From: CAZQYC01 sp043746555
GTDB taxonomy: Bacteria; Pseudomonadota; Gammaproteobacteria; Steroidobacterales; Steroidobacteraceae
Direction of reading: 5' to 3'
NCBI GenBank assembly: GCA_043746555.1
Contig: JAYTQU010000241.1
Coordinates: forward strand, 1-18,878
DNA: 18,878 nucleotides
Shown: one piece after another, positions 13,381 through 18,878 of the stretch
Numbering within the stretch: position 1 is the first letter of the stretch
Layout: the number at the start of each line of letters is the position of its first letter
Position numbers and translations under genes: made by a program
Notes under the pieces: generated by a model
What the model was told of the DNA's origin: nothing
The model's database searches: none
Seen by the model: only the letters and a program-made list of their open reading frames with translations

Positions 13381-15921
13381 ATGCAGACGAAACAGCAACT
13401 ACTGGTCGTCGGTAACGGAATGGTGGGTCAGCGATTGCTCGAATCGTTGCTCGCCGCCGCGCCCGACGCGTACGACATCGTCGTGCTCTGCGAAGAACCC
13501 CGCGCCGCGTACGATCGCGTGCAGCTCTCATCGTTTTTCTCCGGAAAGACCGCGGACGATTTATCGTTGGTGCCGCAAGGTTTCTTCGACAACCCAAACG
13601 TCAAACTGCATCTCAACGATAAAGCCGTCAGCATCGATCGTGCGGTTAAACGCGTACACACCGGCGCCGGCCAGGAAATTACCTACGACAAACTCGTGCT
13701 GGCCACCGGGTCGTATCCCTTTGTGCCGCCGATTCCCGGCAAAGAGCGCGAAAATTGTTTTGTCTATCGCACCATTGAAGACTTAGAAGCCATCAAAGCC
13801 GCGGGTGCGAATGGCAAAGTCGGCGTCGTCGTCGGCGGCGGCTTGCTGGGACTTGAAGCCGCCAAGGCGCTCAAGGATCTTGGGCTTACCACGCACGTGG
13901 TCGAATTCGCGCCGCGCTTGATGGCCGTGCAGATCGACGACGGCGGCGGCCGCGTGCTACGCAATCAAATCGAAGCGTTGGGCGTTAAGGTTCACATCGG
14001 TAAGAACACCGTTGAGATAGTGTCGGGTGATGCAAGTAAACACAAAATGAAGTTTGCCGACGGCGCCGAACTCGAAACCGATTTGATCTTGTTCTCCGCC
14101 GGTATTCGTCCTCGCGACGAGTTAGCCAAACAAGCGGGACTCACGCTTGGCGCGCGCGGCGGCATCGCCATCGACAGCAATTGCGCGACTTCCGATCCCG
14201 ATATTTATGCCGTCGGCGAGTGCGCGGTGTGGAACGGTCAGGTGTTTGGTTTGGTCGCGCCCGGATATCAGATGGCGCAAATCGTCGCGGATCGTTTATC
14301 GGGCAAGACCGATAGTTTGTTCGCGGGCGCAGATATGAGCACCAAGTTGAAATTGCTCGGCGTGGATGTAGCATCCATCGGCGATGCGCACGCAACCACG
14401 CCCGGAGCGCGCTGCTTTACTTTTGTCGATGAGCGCAAACAGCTCTACAAAAAATTGGTCGTCAACGAGGACTATTCGAAATTACTCGGTGGTGTGTTGA
14501 TCGGCGACGCTGAAGACTACGGTACGTGGCTGCAAATGATGCTGAACGGACTCGCGCTGCCCGCGAATCCGGAAGAACTCGTGGTGCCGACCATCGAAGG
14601 CGGCAAGAAACCCGCGGGACTCGGCGTTGCCGCGCTGCCGCCAACCGCACAGATTTGTTCGTGCAACAACGTCACAAAGGGCGCTATCTGTTCCGCGATC
14701 AATGACGGTTGCACTACGATTGGCGCACTCAAGACCGGCACCAAGGCCGCGACGTCGTGCGGCGGTTGTACGCCTTTGGTGGCGCAATTGTTGAAATCCG
14801 AACTCGCGCGCAAAGGCGTGTCGATGAGTGATCATATTTGCGAACACTTTCCTTATTCGCGTCAGCAATTGTTTCATCTCGTGCGTGTTGGCGGCATCAA
14901 AACCTTCAACGACATGCTGAGCAAACACGGTACGGGATTAGGCTGCGATATCTGCAAACCCGCGATGGCGTCGATTTTTGCGTCTTGCTGGAATGAGTTT
15001 GTCTTGAAGCGTAGCAATGCCGTACTTCAAGATACCAACGATTACTTCCTTGCCAACATTCAAAAGGATGGCACTTACTCGGTGGTGCCGCGCGTGCCCG
15101 GCGGCGAGATCACGCCGGAAAAATTGATCGTCATCGGTCAAGTCGCCAAGAAATTCGGTTTGTATACGAAGATCACGGGCGGCCAACGCATCGATTTGTT
15201 CGGCGCGCAGGTGCATCAGTTGCCGCTAATCTGGAAAGAACTGATCGACGCGGGTTTCGAATCCGGTCACGCATACGGCAAAGCCTTGCGGACGGTGAAA
15301 TCGTGCGTCGGCTCCAGTTGGTGTCGCTACGGTGTGCAAGATAGCGTCGGCTTTGCGATTGAATTGGAAAATCGCTACAAGGGCTTGCGAGCCCCGCACA
15401 AAATAAAATTTGCCGTGTCCGGATGCACGCGCGAATGCGCCGAAGCGCAAGGCAAGGATGTCGGCGTGATTGCTACCGAGAAAGGATGGAACTTATACGT
15501 GTGCGGCAACGGCGGAATGAAACCGCGTCATGCCGATTTGCTCGCCTCCGATCTCGATAGCGCAACGCTCCTTAAATACGTCGATCGTTTCCTCATGTTC
15601 TATGTGCGCACGGCGGATCGACTGCAACGCACCGCCACCTGGCTCGATAACTTGGAGGGCGGGCTCGATTACCTGAAGCAAGTGGTGTGCGCTGACTCGC
15701 TCGGGATTGGCGCGGAGCTTGAAGCCGACATGGCGCGCGTCATCGATACGTATCAATGCGAGTGGAAGACGGCGGTGAACGATCCGAACACGCTCAAGCG
15801 TTTCCGGCATTTCGTCAACTCCGAAAAAAACGACGATAATGTCGTGTTCATCGAAGAGCGCGGACAAATCCGTCCCGCCACGGAAGCCGAACGCGCGCAG
15901 CGCAGTCGCAAAATAGGTTAG
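13381..15921 (+). CDS. nirB: NADH-dependent assimilatory nitrite reductase, large subunit
   Basis: This 846-aa cytoplasmic flavo-siroheme enzyme reduces nitrite to ammonium with NADH. Residues 1-300 form the FAD/NAD(P)H module (LLVVGNGMVGQRLLE; VGVVVGGGLLGLEAAKAL). Residues 424-475 form a BFD-type [2Fe-2S] domain with C426, C428, C460, C463. A second BFD-like segment follows (HICEHFPYSRQQLFHLVRVG...GLGCDICKP). Then come the ferredoxin-like half-domain and the siroheme/[4Fe-4S] site C642-x5-C648 and C682-x3-C686 (SCVGSSWC, SGCTREC). The length equals that of E. coli NirB. ATG 13381 was chosen because it starts right at the FAD strand, 8 bp after narK. The longer frame from 13252 overlaps narK. 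It needs the NirD domain supplied by the next gene. Confidence 0.95.
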   Translation: MQTKQQLLVVGNGMVGQRLLESLLAAAPDAYDIVVLCEEPRAAYDRVQLSSFFSGKTADDLSLVPQGFFDNPNVKLHLNDKAVSIDRAVKRVHTGAGQEITYDKLVLATGSYPFVPPIPGKERENCFVYRTIEDLEAIKAAGANGKVGVVVGGGLLGLEAAKALKDLGLTTHVVEFAPRLMAVQIDDGGGRVLRNQIEALGVKVHIGKNTVEIVSGDASKHKMKFADGAELETDLILFSAGIRPRDELAKQAGLTLGARGGIAIDSNCATSDPDIYAVGECAVWNGQVFGLVAPGYQMAQIVADRLSGKTDSLFAGADMSTKLKLLGVDVASIGDAHATTPGARCFTFVDERKQLYKKLVVNEDYSKLLGGVLIGDAEDYGTWLQMMLNGLALPANPEELVVPTIEGGKKPAGLGVAALPPTAQICSCNNVTKGAICSAINDGCTTIGALKTGTKAATSCGGCTPLVAQLLKSELARKGVSMSDHICEHFPYSRQQLFHLVRVGGIKTFNDMLSKHGTGLGCDICKPAMASIFASCWNEFVLKRSNAVLQDTNDYFLANIQKDGTYSVVPRVPGGEITPEKLIVIGQVAKKFGLYTKITGGQRIDLFGAQVHQLPLIWKELIDAGFESGHAYGKALRTVKSCVGSSWCRYGVQDSVGFAIELENRYKGLRAPHKIKFAVSGCTRECAEAQGKDVGVIATEKGWNLYVCGNGGMKPRHADLLASDLDSATLLKYVDRFLMFYVRTADRLQRTATWLDNLEGGLDYLKQVVCADSLGIGAELEADMARVIDTYQCEWKTAVNDPNTLKRFRHFVNSEKNDDNVVFIEERGQIRPATEAERAQRSRKIG

Positions 15922-15935
15922 CAATTCACTCGACT

Positions 15936-17519
15936 ATGAAAGACAACTGGAACTTCATTTGCACATTGGACGATATCGTTCCCTTTAGCGGCGTCGCCGC
16001 GCTCGTCGATGGCAAACAGATCGCCGTGTTTCGCGTTGCCGACGAGGTCTATGCGCTCGACAATCACGATCCCGAAAGCGGCGCAAACGTGTTGGCGCGA
16101 GGATTGGTCGGCGACCTCAAGGGCGAGTTAGTGGTCGCATCGCCGATTTACAAGCATCATTTTAGATTGACGACGGGTCATTGTTTAGAAGCACCGGAGT
16201 CGTCGATACAAGCCTATCCCGTCAAAATCGACAACGGTCACGTGTTGGTGCGCACCGTACCGCAGACACAGCGCGAGACTTTGCCTGCGGCGCGCAAGCG
16301 ACGCTTGGTCGTCATCGGCAACGGCATGGCGGCGATGCGCACGGTGGAAGAACTTCTCGATCATGCACCCGATGCGTACGACATCACGGTGTTCGGCGCC
16401 GAGCCGCACGGCAATTACAATCGCATTTTGTTGTCGCCGGTGTTGGCGGGCGAGAAGAAATTCGATGAAATTATTTTGCATACCCACGAGTGGTACGCGG
16501 CTCGCGGCATCACGTTGCATACGAGCGATCCGGTGATGGCGATCGATCGTCGCAAACGCATCGTGAAATCCGCCAACGGCGTCGAAGCTTCATACGATCG
16601 CTTGTTGCTGGCCACCGGCTCCAATCCTATTGTGCTGCCCATATCGGGAACGGATTTGCCGGGCGTCGCGACGTTTCGCGATTTACAAGATGTCGATTCG
16701 ATGCTGCGTGCGGCGCGACAATTTCATCGCGCAGTGGTCATCGGCGGCGGATTGCTAGGACTCGAAGCGGCGAACGGTTTGCTAAAGCAAGGCATGGATG
16801 TCACGGTAGTTCACTTGTTGGATACGCTGATGGAACGTCAGCTCGACAAGCCGGCTTCGCAGCTGCTGCGTAGTTCGCTCGAAAAACGCGGGCTGAAGTT
16901 TCACATGTCCGCGAAGACCACCGCGATCTTGGGCGACACTCACGTTACCGGCGTGCGCTTCGCAGACGGAACGGAAATCGCGGCCGATATCGTCGTCATG
17001 GCCGTGGGCATTCGACCGAATATCGACTTGGCGACTCGCTCCGGTTTGCGCTGCGAGCGTGGCGTTGTGGTGAACGATACCTTGCAAACTTTCGATCCCA
17101 GCATTTATGCAGTGGGCGAATGCGTGCAACATCGCGACAACACGTTTGGTTTGGTGGCGCCGCTATGGGAGCAAGCGCGCGTGTGCGCGACGCATTTGGC
17201 GGAATTGGGTGTCTCGCGCTTTCGCGGTTCGTTCACGTCCACGCAGCTCAAAGTAACCGGCATCGATTTATTTTCCGCCGGCGATTTCCTGGGCGGACCC
17301 GGCACCGAATCGCTGGTGATGCGCGATGCCAAGCGCGGCGTGTATAAACGTTTGGTGCTTAAGAACGACAAGGTTTGCGGCGCGGTATTGTACGGCGACG
17401 TGAAAGACGGTCCCTGGTATTTGGATCTCATGACACAGCAAAGCGACATCGGTCCGTTCAGAGATAAATTGCTATTTGGCGCCGCGTTCGCGCCCAGCAT
17501 AAATCGCGGGGCGGCATGA
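15936..17519 (+). CDS. fusion of NirD with NasC-like FAD/NAD(P)H reductase
   Basis: This 527-aa protein joins two modules. Residues 1-108 are a NirD domain (WNFICTLDDIVPFSGVAALV; NVLARGLVGDLKGELVVASP; FRLTTGHCLE), a Rieske fold without the Rieske ligands (no CxH...CxxH), as in E. coli NirD. After a short basic linker (109-122), residues 123-525 are a flavoprotein pyridine-nucleotide reductase: FAD loop VVIGNGMAAM (125-134), NAD(P) loop VVIGGGLLGLEAANGL (267-282), and YAVGECVQ (391-398). The second half parallels the N-terminal half of NirB, and resembles NasC/NasB, the NADH reductase of assimilatory nitrate reductase. One polypeptide may therefore serve nitrite reductase as small subunit and pass NADH electrons to NasA. 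No BFD [2Fe-2S] domain is seen at its C-terminus. It lies 14 bp after nirB and overlaps nasA by 4 bp. Confidence 0.92.
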   Translation: MKDNWNFICTLDDIVPFSGVAALVDGKQIAVFRVADEVYALDNHDPESGANVLARGLVGDLKGELVVASPIYKHHFRLTTGHCLEAPESSIQAYPVKIDNGHVLVRTVPQTQRETLPAARKRRLVVIGNGMAAMRTVEELLDHAPDAYDITVFGAEPHGNYNRILLSPVLAGEKKFDEIILHTHEWYAARGITLHTSDPVMAIDRRKRIVKSANGVEASYDRLLLATGSNPIVLPISGTDLPGVATFRDLQDVDSMLRAARQFHRAVVIGGGLLGLEAANGLLKQGMDVTVVHLLDTLMERQLDKPASQLLRSSLEKRGLKFHMSAKTTAILGDTHVTGVRFADGTEIAADIVVMAVGIRPNIDLATRSGLRCERGVVVNDTLQTFDPSIYAVGECVQHRDNTFGLVAPLWEQARVCATHLAELGVSRFRGSFTSTQLKVTGIDLFSAGDFLGGPGTESLVMRDAKRGVYKRLVLKNDKVCGAVLYGDVKDGPWYLDLMTQQSDIGPFRDKLLFGAAFAPSINRGAA

Positions 17520-18878
17520 GCGAAGTGACCAGGACAACCTGTCCATACTGCGGTGTGGGCTGCGGCGTATTAGCGACGCGCACGCCAAATGGAATCGAAA
17601 TCAGCGGCGACCCGGATCATCCCGCTAATTTTGGTCGACTTTGTTCGAAAGGTTCGGCGCTGGCGGATACATTGTCGCTCGACGGTCGTCTCTTAAAACC
17701 CAGCGTACATGGACGCGAATCGACGTGGGATGAAGCGCTCGATCATGTCGCAAGTCAGTTTAAGCGGATCATTGACGAACACGGCCCCAACTCGGTGGCA
17801 TTCTATGTCTCCGGTCAATTGCTCACCGAGGACTACTATGTTGCCAATAAACTGATGAAGGGATTCATCGGCACGGCGAACATCGATACCAATTCAAGGT
17901 TATGCATGTCATCGGCTGTCGCCGGACACAAGCGCGCGTTCGGCGAGGACATCGTGCCGGTGGACTACGACGATCTGGATCGAGCCGATTTAATCGTGCT
18001 GGTCGGATCGAACACCGCATGGTGCCATCCCGTCCTGTTTCAACGCATCGTTAAAGCAAAGGAAGAACGACCGGAATTGAAAGTCGTGGTGATCGATCCC
18101 CGTCGTACTGCCACCTGCGAATTGGCGGACATGCATCTGCCGGTCAAGGCCGGGACCGATGTGTGGTTGTTCAACGGCCTGTTATCGTTTTTGAATCGCG
18201 CGGGCGTCGTCAACACCGCGTTTGTCGCCGCACACACTCAAGACAGTTCGCATGCACTAGTCGTCGCCGACAACACGGCAGGCGATATCAATGCCGTTGC
18301 GAAGCAATGTGGTATTGAAGCCGCGCTCCTCACGGAGTTCTATCGTTTGTTTGCACTCACGCCGAAAACCATCACGGCTTTCTCGCAAGGCGTGAATCAA
18401 TCGACCAGCGGTACCGATAAGGTTAACAGCATCATCAATTGCCATCTGCTCACCGGACGCATTGGTAAACCCGGCATGGGCCCGTTCTCGATCACGGGTC
18501 AACCGAATGCGATGGGCGGACGCGAAGTCGGCGGCATGGCGAACATGCTCGCCGCGCATATGGATTTGGGCAACGCCGAGCATCGACGCATCGTGCAGAC
18601 ATTTTGGAATAGTCCGAAGATCGCCGAGCAACCCGGATTAAAAGCGGTGGAGCTGTTCGACGCGATTCACGAGCGCCGCGTGAAAGCGGTGTGGATCATG
18701 GCGACCAATCCACTCGTTAGTCTGCCTAACGCCGATAAAGTGCGCGAAGCGTTACAGCGGTGCGAATTAGTCGTGGTATCCGATTGTGTTGCACGCACCG
18801 ACACCACCGCGCATGCGCATGTGCTTCTACCCGCAACAGGTTGGGCCGAGAAAGATGGCACCGCGACCAACTCCGAGC
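17516..18878 (+). CDS. nasA: assimilatory nitrate reductase catalytic subunit, 3' end beyond window
   Basis: ATG 17516 overlaps the previous stop (ATGA). The frame stays open to the window end, giving 454 residues of an enzyme usually near 700-900. It reduces nitrate to nitrite in the cytoplasm with a Mo-bis-MGD cofactor. The N-terminal [4Fe-4S] ligands are C9, C12, C16 and C43 (TCPYCGVGCGV ... RLCSKG). C130 in SRLCMSSAVAGHKRAFG matches the Mo-ligating cysteine of NapA/NasA. Cofactor-binding blocks VLVGSNTAWCHP, VVIDPRRTATCELAD, CHLLTGRIGKPGMGPFSITG and GGREVGGM are all present. No Tat signal precedes the cluster, which argues for the assimilatory (NasA) rather than the periplasmic (NapA) enzyme. 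Whether a C-terminal [2Fe-2S] domain exists, as in some NasA proteins, lies outside the window. Confidence 0.94.
   Translation, partial: MSEVTRTTCPYCGVGCGVLATRTPNGIEISGDPDHPANFGRLCSKGSALADTLSLDGRLLKPSVHGRESTWDEALDHVASQFKRIIDEHGPNSVAFYVSGQLLTEDYYVANKLMKGFIGTANIDTNSRLCMSSAVAGHKRAFGEDIVPVDYDDLDRADLIVLVGSNTAWCHPVLFQRIVKAKEERPELKVVVIDPRRTATCELADMHLPVKAGTDVWLFNGLLSFLNRAGVVNTAFVAAHTQDSSHALVVADNTAGDINAVAKQCGIEAALLTEFYRLFALTPKTITAFSQGVNQSTSGTDKVNSIINCHLLTGRIGKPGMGPFSITGQPNAMGGREVGGMANMLAAHMDLGNAEHRRIVQTFWNSPKIAEQPGLKAVELFDAIHERRVKAVWIMATNPLVSLPNADKVREALQRCELVVVSDCVARTDTTAHAHVLLPATGWAEKDGTATNSE

Noticed and set aside
1..18878. CRISPR arrays, insertion sequences, tRNA/rRNA genes, integron attC sites
   Set aside because: Scanning by eye found no regular spaced repeats, no transposase or integrase frame, and no cloverleaf or rRNA-like sequence.

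Overview
The window is a compact bacterial chromosomal segment of moderate GC content. It is probably proteobacterial, and more likely gammaproteobacterial, judging from a GcvA-like LysR regulator, a NarK/NirB/NasA nitrate-assimilation operon, a perfect-core sigma-54 promoter and MerR-type metal control. I cannot name a genus. I saw no rRNA, tRNA, CRISPR array, transposase or integrase.

Left part (1-4.8 kb). The 3' end of a RelE/ParE-type toxin gene enters at the left edge. It converges on a two-gene bactofilin operon (minus strand). Next comes a long minus-strand gene for an NTE-type phospholipase (cNMP-binding domain, Rossmann-like linker domain, patatin domain). A small divergent metal-response module follows. 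A MerR regulator with a three-cysteine sensor pattern reads right. Two translationally coupled minus-strand genes read left, one for a MerF-like two-helix membrane protein and one for an 87-aa protein with a Cys-Cys pair. A MerR-type long-spacer promoter lies between them. No mercuric reductase is present in the window.

Middle part (4.8-11.8 kb). This is a run of small accessory and metabolic genes: an SSAT-like GNAT acetyltransferase, a divergent GcvA-like LysR regulator with an operator-like dyad before it, and a VapBC toxin-antitoxin pair whose promoter appears to give a leaderless vapB message. An alpha/beta hydrolase with a TTG start is coupled by ATGA to an easily missed 55-aa membrane miniprotein. 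A membrane-anchored alpha/beta hydrolase reads in the opposite direction. The minus-strand pair SEC-C/TPR protein -> VOC-fold protein ends at a strong hairpin.

Right part (11.8-18.9 kb). This is one plus-strand operon for nitrate assimilation: narK-type transporter, nirB, a fusion of a NirD domain with a NasC-like FAD/NAD reductase, and nasA (cut by the window end). Spacing is tight: 8 bp, 14 bp, then a 4-bp ATGA overlap. In the model, NarK imports nitrate, NasA reduces it to nitrite with electrons from the fused reductase, and NirB with the NirD domain reduces nitrite to ammonium using NADH. A -24/-12 sigma-54 promoter and several repeats precede the operon, which points to nitrogen control by an enhancer-binding protein such as NtrC.

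The strongest leads are the NirD-NasC fusion, the repeat-rich sigma-54 control region, the minimal MerR/MerF-like/CC-protein module, and the overlapping 55-aa membrane protein.
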